A DNA stretch of 64,000 nt from CAIRDP01 sp037138335 (GCA_037138335.1 JBAXIO010000021.1:6217-70216), one strand, 5' to 3'. Counted from the stretch's first letter, positions 55,264-63,345 are shown. Numbers and translations are program-made. The notes: a model not told the origin generated them from the sequence alone.

Positions 55264-55318
55264 TTTGCTGTAAGTGGCTGATTTTCTTGCTAGCCTTACC
55301 GCTCAATTTGCAAATGTC
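55264..55318. repeat. Decayed copy of the tRNA-Asn 3' flanking sequence
   Basis: The first 20 bases (from TTTGCTGTAAGTGGCTGATT) are identical to 61778-61797, and the similarity continues through TCTTG and GCTCAA..TTGCAA. The tRNA acceptor bases are not preserved here. It looks like an old duplicate of the att region seen at the right end of the window. Confidence 0.6.
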
Positions 55319-55430
55319 AATTTCCCCGTATAAGTATTTATCCTGATAATTACTTGTGTTAACAAACTTCCTTCCTGGTGTCACAGGATAACAACATCTG
55401 GTCAGTACTATGATTTATTGGACTTTGCGC

Positions 55431-55438
55431 TATATTTG
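55431..55438 (+). promoter_or_regulatory. Candidate -7 box TATATTTG upstream of psd
   Basis: A perfect TAnnTTTG box lies 120 bp before the psd ATG; no TTG is found at the usual distance. Apart from this and the repeat at 55264, the 55248-55557 gap holds nothing recognised. Confidence 0.35.
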
Positions 55439-55557
55439 CCATTCAAGGCAAACAAAGCAAGAATGAAATTCATGTTTGGAATAAATCACCAATCGCTGAT
55501 GATATCAGATTCAATCTGTAGTCTTCCTTCTGACTCATAAAAAGTAAATAATAACAA

Positions 55558-56550
55558 ATGGACATTACAAAAACTAAAAAAAGGTGGATCCTCATTATGT
55601 TATTGCTTGCTGTCATTGCCATTCTGGCTTTATATCCGTTGCCGCCTCAAGCTCCCATCCAATATTTCGACAGGCAAAGCGGCTTGTTGAAAACTGAAAA
55701 AGTGGCTGGCGAAAAGTTGTTGGTGTGGCTGTATAATAATCCGGTCGGCGAAGCGACATTGTGGGCTCTGGCCAAAAGAAAGGTGGTTTCTACTGTTTAT
55801 GGCAACAGTATGGATCATCCTTCATCAGCTAAAAAAATACAGCCCTTTGTTGAAGAATTTGATATCGATATGAGCACCGCCCAAAAAAAGGAGTTCAACT
55901 CTTTCAACGATTTCTTTACCAGGAAACTTAAGAATAATGCCAGACCGGCGGATACTAATTCCATTGTTGCAGTGTCGCCTGCCGATGGAAAAATACTGGC
56001 ATATGTCAATATCAGAAACAGCGATTTTATCATCAAAGGATATCGCTTCAATATTTTTTCGTTTTTGAATAATGCCCGCCTTGCTCAAAAGTACCTTGAT
56101 GGCAGCCTGGTGATCATCCGGCTTGCCCCTTTTGATTACCACCGTTTCCATTTTCCCATTGGCGGAAATGTATCGCCCACAACACGGATTGACGGTGATT
56201 ATTATTCAGTAAACCCCCTTGCTTTGCACAAAATGGCTGAAATATTCTGCCTGAACAAAAGGGAGTTTACCATCATTTCAAACCCCTTGTTTGGAGATGT
56301 TGTGATGACTGAAGTAGGTGCAACCATGGTAGGAAGTATCGTACAGACATATACAGGGAATTTTGTAAAAAAAGGCGAAGAGAAAGGGTATTTCAAATTT
56401 GGAGGTTCCACGGTAGTACTGCTGTTTGAAAAAAACAAAATTCGCATCGATGAAGATCTTTTAATTAATACTTTAAAGGGTTATGAAACCGTGATCAAAG
56501 AAGGAGAAAGAATTGGTGCAGCTATGATTAAACCAACAGTTTCGAGGTAG
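55558..56550 (+). CDS. psd: Phosphatidylserine decarboxylase
   Basis: The 330-aa protein has one N-terminal membrane helix (WILIMLLLAVIAILALYPL). The decarboxylase core follows with FNDFFTRKLK, VSPADGKI, RLAPFDYHRFHFP, VGATMVGSI and KGEEKGYFKFGGSTVVLLF. The GGST motif (Ser284) is the expected self-cleavage site that creates the pyruvoyl cofactor. The enzyme turns phosphatidylserine into phosphatidylethanolamine at the inner membrane. The length and N-terminal extension fit the group with an FFTR motif rather than the short archaeal-type proteins. Confidence 0.92.
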   Translation: MDITKTKKRWILIMLLLAVIAILALYPLPPQAPIQYFDRQSGLLKTEKVAGEKLLVWLYNNPVGEATLWALAKRKVVSTVYGNSMDHPSSAKKIQPFVEEFDIDMSTAQKKEFNSFNDFFTRKLKNNARPADTNSIVAVSPADGKILAYVNIRNSDFIIKGYRFNIFSFLNNARLAQKYLDGSLVIIRLAPFDYHRFHFPIGGNVSPTTRIDGDYYSVNPLALHKMAEIFCLNKREFTIISNPLFGDVVMTEVGATMVGSIVQTYTGNFVKKGEEKGYFKFGGSTVVLLFEKNKIRIDEDLLINTLKGYETVIKEGERIGAAMIKPTVSR

Positions 56551-56790
56551 TGATTAATTGGTTGGTTCGGGACTGGAAACAGTTAAACATGGCTGGATTT
56601 CTATTTGCGGACTAGAAAAAACTATGGTACTGGATGCCTCATGATCATACGTCAAACATAAAATTAAAGAACATCGTCATTACAACCAGTTGAAGTAAAA
56701 ATTCTTTTTTCATACTTTAAGTTTAAAGATTGAAGTTGTTTATTATGGTTTCATTATGCAAATGGATGAACATTTGATAAAGGTAGGACT

Positions 56791-57284
56791 TTACCTGCCG
56801 GGATCTTCTAACGGACAAACATATGTTTTTTTAGTTATGGGATCCATTGCCAGCTGACTTCCATAAATCTGCCTGCGCCCCTCTTTCAGTGCTACCCTGT
56901 CTTCAAGTAAATCTAACTGATCCGCCCTGGCCTTCCCATTGTTAACCGCCTCTCTCATTATTGGCAAATACTTTTCCTGCGTTTTAAGGTCGGAATGCTG
57001 AATTACGGCAAAGAATGTTGAGTTCCAGAGTTCCCCGACTACATCAGCACCTAACCAGCCATAATGATCTATTATAGAAATAATCCATACCCTGTTTATC
57101 GAATCTGCTTTCCTGAGTTTTTCTTTAAATGCTTTATCTTTTTCTATTGAATCGACTTCTTTTGATTCCCAGCCATATTTTTCAGCAACCGTACTTACTT
57201 GTAATATTCCCGGTCATCCTGGCAAAAAGCAATATTAACCGCCATCAATAACGATATTCCTAAGAAAATAACAGATCTCATCAT
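56791..57284 (-). pseudogene. Frameshifted DUF6624-like exported protein
   Basis: The ATG at 57284 overlaps the stop of the upstream gene (ATGA) and encodes a signal peptide (MMRSVIFLGISLLMAVNIAF CQDD), but this frame stops at 57197-57195. A different frame then carries an uninterrupted family-like sequence to a TAA at 56793-56791: EKYGWESKEVDS, RVWIISIIDHYGWLGADVVG, AVIQHSDLKTQEKYLPIMR, RRQIYGSQ. A single-base indel between about 57195 and 57215 joins the two parts. The conserved GWL..VG and QHSD blocks fit DUF6624. It is a recent pseudogene or a sequence error. The 56551-56790 gap beyond it shows nothing. Confidence 0.75.
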
Positions 57285-57970
57285 CGCTTTATGAAATCGT
57301 AAAATTGCAGCTTAATGACCATATTTTTTGAAGGAATCAGGATCTTCGCCTGAGACATATAATTCAAATCTGGCAACAGGTAGTAGGTGGCTGAAAATTC
57401 CGCGCTTATGCCTTTAAAAGTTGTTGAAATAGTCGCATAGGCTATGGTATAGGATCGGGTATCAATCCACCATTTCAGTTTGTCTCCCTTGGTGAGAACA
57501 TTGGAACCCGAAACCAATATTTGTCCTCTTGCATCAGGAGTACTGATGCTTGCCTTTGAAAAAAAAGAATGTCTTGTACTGTCATCTTCAAGAGCATATT
57601 TTTCAAGGAAAATCCGGAGGTCACTCATAAAAGCAACGATTTTAGACTTCTGATTTTCGGTTATCTGGCGGATAATAATGGTCGATGGAAGTGGAGCTTC
57701 CTGATTGCTGATTACTTTTCGGATCTGTAGTCCATTTGATTTGTGGGAAACTTCCTCTATGAGCAACTGCATTAGCTTGTCATCTCTTGTGACTTCTGTC
57801 TTGACCTTCCAGGAATATTGTTTTCCGGACGCTTCACTGGTTTTCCAAACCTGGGAGAATTTCTGATCTATCTCACTGGTATTAAGGAGGAGTTTTTGTT
57901 GCTGAACGATCAGTGGAAAAAAGAGCAATAGAAGCAGGCTTAAGGAATATGCAACTGCTTTCTTGTTCAT
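57281..57970 (-). CDS. Hypothetical exported protein
   Basis: The 229-aa protein has a hydrophobic N-terminal segment (VAYSLSLLLLLFFPLIV), probably a signal peptide or anchor. The rest is a mixed alpha/beta sequence rich in Ile/Ser/Lys, without motifs I recognise. It ends in beta-rich strands (AEFSATYYLLPDLNYM, KILIPSKNMVIKLQFYDF). Its stop overlaps the start of the DUF6624-like gene, so the two form a coupled pair. Confidence 0.6.
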   Translation of the reverse strand: MNKKAVAYSLSLLLLLFFPLIVQQQKLLLNTSEIDQKFSQVWKTSEASGKQYSWKVKTEVTRDDKLMQLLIEEVSHKSNGLQIRKVISNQEAPLPSTIIIRQITENQKSKIVAFMSDLRIFLEKYALEDDSTRHSFFSKASISTPDARGQILVSGSNVLTKGDKLKWWIDTRSYTIAYATISTTFKGISAEFSATYYLLPDLNYMSQAKILIPSKNMVIKLQFYDFIKR

Positions 57971-58118
57971 GTCATTCCAAATTTACTATTTACCTTTTCG
58001 TCAATAAAAATAACCAATTTTTATGGAATCTATTTAACAAACCTCAGGATCAATTTTGCCCCGATCAATGTCATAAACTTTAGCCAATGATTGTTGATCT
58101 GCCAGTCTAATACGACAT

Positions 58119-58140
58119 CAATTGTAGAAGACTACAATTG
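58119..58140. repeat. Perfect 9-bp inverted repeat with 4-nt loop
   Basis: CAATTGTAG (58119-58127), loop AAGA, CTACAATTG (58132-58140). It lies downstream of the minus-strand TMEM175-like gene. There is no T-run on either strand, so it may be a processing or regulatory hairpin rather than a terminator. Confidence 0.5.
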
Positions 58141-58214
58141 GTGTTCTTTGCAGTATGATTTGACAGGTGCTTATATCCATTAGTGTTGCACCCAAATAAG
58201 TGATATCTGGACCT

Positions 58215-58796
58215 TCATTCCTCGTTCTCCAGTAGCCGTTCAATCCGCATATCGGGGATGAGCCACATCAAGGCCACCAATGCAAAAAGTGTCAGAGCTG
58301 CCAGGGGTACGATTAATGCGCAGGGGATCGCCGCAGCATAGATCACAACCGAGATCTTTCCTTTAAAGTCACTCCCGATCGCTTGGGCGAGGACCGATTC
58401 CTTTCCATGCTTGAAGAGGATGAACCGTACAAGAATATAGTATGCCACAGCCGCCATCAGGAGTACCATTCCATAAAGTGCCACAGGAGGTCCGGCAAAG
58501 CCGTGCTCGCCCATCCACGCCGTGGTGAATGGGATCAGGGAAAGCCAGAAAAGGAGATTCAGGTTTGCCCAGAGAATGCCCCCGTTCACTTTTTTTACCG
58601 TATGCAGAAGATGGTGATGGTTGTTCCAATAAATCCCAATGAATGCGAAACTCATTATATAGCTGAGGATCTTTGGGATCAACGGCCAAAGGGAAGCGAA
58701 AGAGATGTCGTCCGGGGGACGAAGTTCAAGGACCATAATAGTTATGATAATGGCGAGTACGCCGTCGCTAAATGCTTCCAATCTGTTCTTGGTCAT
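58215..58796 (-). CDS. TMEM175-family (DUF1211) potassium-channel-like membrane protein
   Basis: From the ATG at 58796 the protein is 193 aa. It begins with the family signature RLEAFSDGVLAIIITIMVLEL, which forms the pore-lining first helix in bacterial TMEM175 channels. About five more helices follow (including ILSYIMSFAFIGIYWNNHHH, LLFWLSLIPFTTAW and YGMVLLMAAVAYYILV). The family conducts K+ across the inner membrane. An in-frame ATG at 58901 would add 35 basic residues before the signature and is unlikely. Confidence 0.88.
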   Translation of the reverse strand: MTKNRLEAFSDGVLAIIITIMVLELRPPDDISFASLWPLIPKILSYIMSFAFIGIYWNNHHHLLHTVKKVNGGILWANLNLLFWLSLIPFTTAWMGEHGFAGPPVALYGMVLLMAAVAYYILVRFILFKHGKESVLAQAIGSDFKGKISVVIYAAAIPCALIVPLAALTLFALVALMWLIPDMRIERLLENEE

Positions 58797-59065
58797 TTTA
58801 TCCGGGGATTGATCAGGCCAAAAATAGTGATTATTGAGAATAACAGATAGGACAGTTATCCTGACCCCATTGCGCCGAACTTGTTTGACCATCTTGCCCA
58901 TTTAAAAATCAATGTACAAGAGGGGTCAACGAAAATCGGCCTTAGAGGGTCAACTCCATTGGCCTGCCCAGTTAGAGATTAGATTCTCAGGCACCTGTGA
59001 CAACATTATGTAAATTTTTCAAGTTTTGTCTTTAAATAATTTTTGTATCACTAAATCTGAATCAA

Positions 59066-59230
59066 ATGGAAACTAAAATAAAAAAGTCCTTCATCGCTGG
59101 AATTCGAAGTGCGGTATTTGCATTTCTGACTGTGATTTTAGCAACGATTTTGTTATTCGCTATTGGCGAAGGAACAAAGCAGGATGCTTTAGCCTATGTT
59201 GTGTATGATTTAGTAATTGTCGTTGGTTGA
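59066..59230 (+). pseudogene. 5' fragment of a small membrane-protein gene, cut at a rearrangement junction
   Basis: This 54-codon frame encodes METKIKKSFIAGI, a hydrophobic helix (VFAFLTVILATILLFAI), GEGTKQDALAYVVYDLVIV, and then stops abruptly within bases belonging to the next gene fragment. From memory, Bacteroidota membrane proteins of this type continue with further helices after the YDL.I segment. The 3' part appears to have been lost at about 59217-59229, where CoA-transferase sequence begins. It could still be expressed as a short peptide. Confidence 0.55.
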
Positions 59231-60146
59231 CCTGAAGAATCCTGATGACATGAACCTGGTAAAAAGAATTATGTCAAAGGCGGATGTTGTTATCGAAAAT
59301 TTCCGCCCCGGCACAATGGCCAAGCTGGGCATTTCCACTGAAGTGCTTGTGAAAGAAAACCCGAGGTTGATCGTTTGTTCCATTTCGGGTTTCGGGCAAA
59401 CGGGCCCTATGAGCCAGGAGCCTGCATATGATTCGGTGATCCAGGCACTATCAGGATTGATGAGTGTCACCGGGTTCCCCGACGGGATCCCGACCAGGGT
59501 GGGCACGTCGATTGGTGACCTGAGTGCCGGGCTTTTCGCCTATGCCGCAATTACCACTGCTCTCTATGCCAGGGAAAAAACCGGCAAGGGAACAACAATC
59601 GATATTTCCATGCTGGATGGCTTGTTCTCCCTGATGGAGCATGGACTTATGGATTCCCTTGCTTTAAAGATCAACCCGGAACGAATTGGTAACAGGCATC
59701 CTTCCATTACTCCATTCGATGCCTTTACCTGTAAAGACCGCCTCATCGTAATTTGCTGCGGGAACGACGTGCTTTTCTCACACCTTTGCGACAACCTCGG
59801 CTTGAAGGATCTCCCGAAGGACGAACGCTTTGTTACGAATGCATTCCGCAACGAGAACCAGCAGGCTCTCAAGGACCTGCTTGAAGTACCGCTTAAGACA
59901 GATACAGCAGCTTCCTGGCGTGAAAAGCTTGAAAAGGCAGGTATTCCCGTGGGCCTGGTGCTTTCTGTGGAAGAAGCGGAAAACCTTGAACAGATCAGGT
60001 TCAGGAATATGGTAGAACATTCCGGTGATAAGGAGGTTCCTGGCAATCCTATCAAATTCGGTGCCTACTCATCAGAAATCTCGCCTCTTGTTCCTCCTAA
60101 GCTTGATGCTGAAGGACCCGGGATCAGGAAAGAATTCAGTGAATGA
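59217..60146 (+). pseudogene. CaiB/BaiF-type CoA-transferase lacking its N-terminal part
   Basis: The frame opens after a stop at 59214 and family-like sequence begins with VDLKNPDDMNLVKR, then ADVVIENFRPGTMAKLGIS, SISGFGQTGP, YDSVIQALSGLMSVTGFPDG and VGTSIGDLSAGLFA, which includes the family's catalytic Asp. The C-terminal part is complete. Full-length members have roughly 80-90 more N-terminal residues forming the CoA-binding fold start (V.DL..VLAGP type), and these are absent. The upstream bases belong to a different gene. Only a TTG start is available, so I call it a truncated pseudogene of about 309 codons. Its stop overlaps the next ATG (ATGA). Confidence 0.75.
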
Positions 60147-61414
60147 ACATCCCGGTAACACCAGACCCGGATACCAGGACCGGACTCTGCCTGAAGCTTG
60201 GAGGACTGCTCTTTTCGGGAGGTGCCTCAACACAGCGAATCATTGATTCGGTATCCGAATTGTATTATTACCTGGGCGGTGCATCTGACCTCACAGTCAC
60301 TGTATCCTATGACGCGGTAATGGTTTCGGAAAGCAGGGGAGAAGAAAGGACAGAAAGGTCAAAGCGGTTTCCTGCGACTTTTACTGCCAACGTAAGATCC
60401 CTGATGGAGATCAGCTCTTATCTGCATAGCCTTGAGCGAACCCATCCCACAACTTCTGGCATATCTGAATTTCTCGACAAGGTTGCCATCGGGCCACAGG
60501 TATACCCGGTGACCTTCCAGTTTCTTGCTGCGGGGGTGCTTGGCGCATGTTATTGCGCCATTAACAACGGTGACCTTTGGGCCATGGTTGCATCCTTCGT
60601 TTGCACTATGGTCATTTTCGGGTTCAGGAGGACATTCATACATGCAGGCATGAACTTCTATGCCTCCACTCTACTGGCCCTGCTTGCTGGTGTTACCCTG
60701 GCTGTTTTTTTTAGCAGGGTCGACCTGGTAACGGCAAAAAGCGTCGCAATTGCAGCACCTACCCTGTTCCTGATCCCGGCTGTCCCGATGGTGCTTGGAG
60801 GGATGGACATCCTCAGGAACCATAACGGCATTGGTGTGGCCAGGTGGGCATGCCTTTTCATGATGATGATGACTATATTCCTTGGGCTCGCCATTGTGGT
60901 GGGGCTAACTCAGCCCGTACTCGAAACAACAGAAATATCAGCCAGGCCCTGGCCCTTGTTCCTTCTCGTTGTTATCCTTGCCTGTGCCATCGGTTCGGCA
61001 ATGCTTGGCATTCTCTTTAACTCCCCGGTGAAATACCTGCCTTTGTTTCTATTGTGCGGGGCAACGACCTGGGGAGTGAGAGCCCTGGCAATGCACTTAG
61101 GCTGGAGCCCCGAGGGAGGAACTTTTCTGGGAGCTGTTACCTCGACCCTGCTTGCCATTTTTATTTCAAGGAAAACCCATGTTGATTGCGTGATTCTTGC
61201 AATGCTGAGCGTGATACCCATGGTCCCGGGGTACATGGCAATAAGAGGTATAAGGGGAATTTTTGCAATTACAAACCAGGGAGGTGAGATTTCCCTTTCC
61301 GGGGTTTCCGAAACGACGCATTTTATATTTACAGCAACACTGATATTCCTTGCAATTATTCTTGGCCCTGTATTCACCCTACTGATAGCCGACCGCAAAT
61401 CGGCCAGAATATGA
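60143..61414 (+). CDS. ThrE-type threonine/serine exporter family protein
   Basis: The 423-aa protein has an N-terminal DUF1212-like domain (GGLLFSGGASTQRIIDSVSE, DAVMVSESRG), followed by about ten membrane helices covering both halves of the fused ThrE architecture. These include FLAAGVLGACYCAI, LLALLAGVTLAVFF, TLFLIPAVPMVLGGMDIL, a second set from FLLVVILACAIGSAML and VIPMVPGYMAIRGI. The family exports threonine/serine or related small acids by proton exchange. It overlaps the CoA-transferase remnant by 4 bp, so its translation may have depended on that gene. Confidence 0.85.
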   Translation: MNIPVTPDPDTRTGLCLKLGGLLFSGGASTQRIIDSVSELYYYLGGASDLTVTVSYDAVMVSESRGEERTERSKRFPATFTANVRSLMEISSYLHSLERTHPTTSGISEFLDKVAIGPQVYPVTFQFLAAGVLGACYCAINNGDLWAMVASFVCTMVIFGFRRTFIHAGMNFYASTLLALLAGVTLAVFFSRVDLVTAKSVAIAAPTLFLIPAVPMVLGGMDILRNHNGIGVARWACLFMMMMTIFLGLAIVVGLTQPVLETTEISARPWPLFLLVVILACAIGSAMLGILFNSPVKYLPLFLLCGATTWGVRALAMHLGWSPEGGTFLGAVTSTLLAIFISRKTHVDCVILAMLSVIPMVPGYMAIRGIRGIFAITNQGGEISLSGVSETTHFIFTATLIFLAIILGPVFTLLIADRKSARI

Positions 61415-61757
61415 ATGTATAATTTTAACTGCAAAATCAAAACTCTGTCTGTACACTTGAATTTAATTACCCATAGCCTCCTCGTGAATTCCCGTAACCG
61501 TTCCTATCATGCTGCTCGGGATAAAAAATCTGAAATTTTAGTTTGTAGGTGCAAGTCAATTTAATAGACTATATCAGGACACCCCTCACCAAAAGGAAAA
61601 CACTTTCTAATAACGCACCGGGTATGATTCCTGGAAATTTCAAAACCATTTTAGATTTTTATAATTTACCATCAATTACTAATAGGGACCCTGATTCTGT
61701 TGGGGGGAAAGACGGGAAAGAAAATGACCCAATGTAGGTATATAAGTATTCAATCAA

Positions 61758-61794
61758 CAAAAAAGCCACTCACTGCATTTGCTGTAAGTGGCTG
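61758..61794 (-). terminator. Rho-independent terminator of an ancestral tRNA-Asn (minus strand)
   Basis: On the minus strand, AGCCACTTACAGC and TGCAGTGAGTGGCT form a stem of about 13 bp with one mismatch, a short A-loop and a following T-run (plus-strand A's 61758-61763). It points away from the tRNA relic at 61805-61812 and is the expected terminator of that tRNA. The 61415-61757 stretch before it shows nothing recognised. Confidence 0.7.
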
Positions 61795-61833
61795 ATTGTC
61801 TTGGCTCCCCCTATTGCTCAAAGTTGCAACCAC
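61778..61833 (-). repeat. Decayed tRNA-Asn 3' end with its downstream flank (old att site)
   Basis: TCCCCCT at 61806-61812, preceded by CTTGG..C, equals the acceptor bases of the tRNA-Asn fragment at 63300-63306. The T-arm region is eroded (ATTGCTCAAAGTTGCAACC). The flank 61778-61803 matches 55264-55289. This is read as an earlier insertion scar. Confidence 0.55.
61820..61833 (+). repeat. Left copy of a 14-bp direct repeat flanking the Fic cassette
   Basis: AAAGTTGCAACCAC occurs here and again at 63148-63161. Its centre, GTTGCAAC, is an 8-bp palindrome. The two copies bracket the Fic gene and its control region exactly. Confidence 0.65.
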
Positions 61834-61865
61834 TCGGCAAATTTTTTTCTGACCATTACTATTTG

Positions 61866-61894
61866 ATGTCGAATATAGTCTTATTTTTCGACAT
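61866..61894. promoter_or_regulatory. Operator 1: ATGTCG-N17-CGACAT
   Basis: An inverted repeat with arms at 61866-61871 and 61889-61894. It is the most upstream of three repeats with an identical 17-bp spacer ahead of the Fic gene. A single extra half-site (ATGTCG) lies at 61907-61912. Confidence 0.7.
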
Positions 61895-61927
61895 AATTGA
61901 TTTTTTATGTCGGATGGAATAAGAAAA

Positions 61928-61958
61928 TTGTGTTTTAATGTCGGATTTATTATCTTTG
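61928..61958 (+). promoter_or_regulatory. Promoter TTG-N20-TATCTTTG of the Fic gene
   Basis: TTG at 61928-61930 and a perfect TAnnTTTG at 61951-61958. The -7 box lies inside the spacer of operator 2, so a bound regulator would block it. Confidence 0.75.
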
Positions 61959-61966
61959 TACGACAT
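61938..61966. promoter_or_regulatory. Operator 2: ATGTCG-N17-CGACAT over the promoter
   Basis: Arms at 61938-61943 and 61961-61966 straddle the -7 box. A single extra half-site (CGACAT) follows at 61991-61996. Confidence 0.75.
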
Positions 61967-62007
61967 CAAACTGCAAAAACCGATCAGAATCGACATTTAT
62001 TTTTTTC

Positions 62008-62036
62008 ATGTCGCCGATTACTTTAAAACCCGACAT
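62008..62036. promoter_or_regulatory. Operator 3: ATGTCG-N17-CGACAT just before the start codon
   Basis: Arms at 62008-62013 and 62031-62036 end 2 bp before the Fic ATG, so binding here could also impede the early transcript. Confidence 0.7.
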
Positions 62037-62038
62037 AT

Positions 62039-63148
62039 ATGGCCTTTGATCCGAAAATCCCGTATAACGATCTTCCCGATCTTCCTCCCGAGTTGAATGC
62101 GGAGACCCGCGAAATACTCCTGAACCACCTATTAATGGCCTCCCGTAGCCTGGCAGAACTTAAAGGGCTTTGTGAGACAATGACGAAAGAGGCCCTCCTG
62201 AATTTGTTATTCAATACCCTTGTTATTCAGGAAAGTCGCGACAGCTCAGCCCTCGAAAACATTGTGACCACCCAGGATGAACTGTATCAGGCTGTGTTAA
62301 GTATCGAAAATGCCAATCCGGCCGCAAAGGAAGTCTTATCCTATCGGGATGCCCTTCAATCAGGTTTAGGGCTGATGAGAGAAAATCAGAATTTGATTAC
62401 GACCAACCTACTGGTCTCAATAGTTCAACGGATCAAACAAAATCAGTCAGGGATCAGAGTTCAACCCGGAACAATATTGAAAAATTCGATAACGGGTGAA
62501 ACCATTTACACTCCTCCTTGTTGCGAAGAAGAGATTCGAAGAAAAATGTCGGGTCTGGAACAGTTCATCAATTTAAATGAACTGAGTCCCTTTGATCCGT
62601 TTATCAAACTTGCGATGATCCATTATCAGTTTGAGAGCATTCATCCATTTTCAGATGGCAATGGAAGGGCTGGCCGGATCCTGAATATCCTGTATCTGAT
62701 CCAGCAGCAACTCATCCCTCAGCCGGTGTTATACCTGAGTGCATACATAATCGACCACAAGCAGGATTATTACAGGTTATTGAATGAAGTAACGGCTAAG
62801 GAAAACTGGCGTGACTGGATCCTTTTTATGACAACTGCGATAAACGAATCAGCGCAATTGAGCATAAGACAAATCCGGGGAATTTTGGCATTGAAAAATG
62901 AAATGGGACCCTTGATTTTTAAGACTCTTGAAAAATTCGGGAAGCGTACCGAATTATTGGATTTGATGTTTGAATTACCCTATCTGAAAATTGAATTGCT
63001 GGTTAAAAAGGGGATCGCCCATCGTGAGACGGCCTCAGGTTACTTGAAAAAACTTGAACAGGATGGCCTGCTTACCGCCTATAAGGAAGGAAAAAACACT
63101 TATTTTGTCAACCATCGATTGATGAACTTACTGATAAGAAGGTCGTAA
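62039..63148 (+). CDS. Fic-family protein adenylyltransferase with N-terminal inhibitory motif and C-terminal winged helix
   Basis: The protein is 369 aa. The N-terminal Fic_N-like part carries SSALEN (Ser69 to Asn74), matching the inhibitory helix motif [S/T]xxxE[G/N], so this is a self-inhibited class II enzyme. The catalytic loop HPFSDGNGRAGR (His202) is intact, predicting AMP transfer from ATP to a target hydroxyl. The last 90 residues look like a winged-helix DNA-binding domain (KIELLVKKGIAHRETASGYLKKLEQDGLL). The three identical operators upstream suggest autoregulation. It sits between 14-bp direct repeats and next to an integrative-element boundary. A toxin-like or regulatory role is possible; the target is unknown. 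Confidence 0.92.
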   Translation: MAFDPKIPYNDLPDLPPELNAETREILLNHLLMASRSLAELKGLCETMTKEALLNLLFNTLVIQESRDSSALENIVTTQDELYQAVLSIENANPAAKEVLSYRDALQSGLGLMRENQNLITTNLLVSIVQRIKQNQSGIRVQPGTILKNSITGETIYTPPCCEEEIRRKMSGLEQFINLNELSPFDPFIKLAMIHYQFESIHPFSDGNGRAGRILNILYLIQQQLIPQPVLYLSAYIIDHKQDYYRLLNEVTAKENWRDWILFMTTAINESAQLSIRQIRGILALKNEMGPLIFKTLEKFGKRTELLDLMFELPYLKIELLVKKGIAHRETASGYLKKLEQDGLLTAYKEGKNTYFVNHRLMNLLIRRS

Positions 63149-63161
63149 AAGTTGCAACCAC
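63148..63161 (+). repeat. Right copy of the 14-bp direct repeat flanking the Fic cassette
   Basis: AAAGTTGCAACCAC, identical to 61820-61833. Its first base is the last base of the Fic stop codon. Confidence 0.65.
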
Positions 63162-63238
63162 CGAATCACTTGGTAATAAAAGAAAAAGCCAACATTTATC
63201 AGAGAAAAGCTCAAAGTGCCAAGTCCAAAACGCAAAAT

Positions 63239-63287
63239 CCGAAATGTAATGTGCGAAATAACTCGGACTGCGCACTTAACATTTCGG
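63239..63287. repeat. Long imperfect inverted repeat
   Basis: The 17-nt arms at 63239-63255 and 63271-63287 pair at 15 of 17 positions around a 15-nt loop. It lies between the Fic cassette and the tRNA fragment. It resembles REP-like intergenic repeats more than a terminator, as no T-run follows. Confidence 0.5.
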
Positions 63288-63298
63288 ACTTGTCCTTG

Positions 63299-63345
63299 CT
63301 CCCCCTGCTGGACTTGAACCAGCGACCCTCTGATTAACAGTCAAA
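63299..63345 (-). tRNA. Partial tRNA-Asn (GTT), 3' half only; attachment site of an integrative element
   Basis: On the minus strand this is the 3' half of tRNA-Asn: anticodon stem TTTGA/TCAGA, loop CTGTTAA with anticodon GTT (63336-63338), 5-nt variable region, T-arm GCTGG/CCAGC with loop TTCAAGT, acceptor strand AGGGGGA and discriminator G. The D-arm and the 5' acceptor strand are missing; AT-rich sequence replaces them. A displaced tRNA 3' end beside an integrase gene is the usual mark of integration into a tRNA gene. Confidence 0.85.

Noticed and set aside
59217..60146. Functional short CoA-transferase
   Set aside because: The N-terminal CoA-binding part is missing, only a TTG start exists and upstream bases belong to another gene.
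61549..61737. 62-codon plus-strand frame
   Set aside because: No recognisable domain, signal or promoter, and atypical composition; it lies in the decayed region and is likely chance.
63152..63337. 61-codon frame ending in LLPLLDLNQRPSD
   Set aside because: Its end is the antisense translation of the tRNA-Asn fragment, a well-known false gene.
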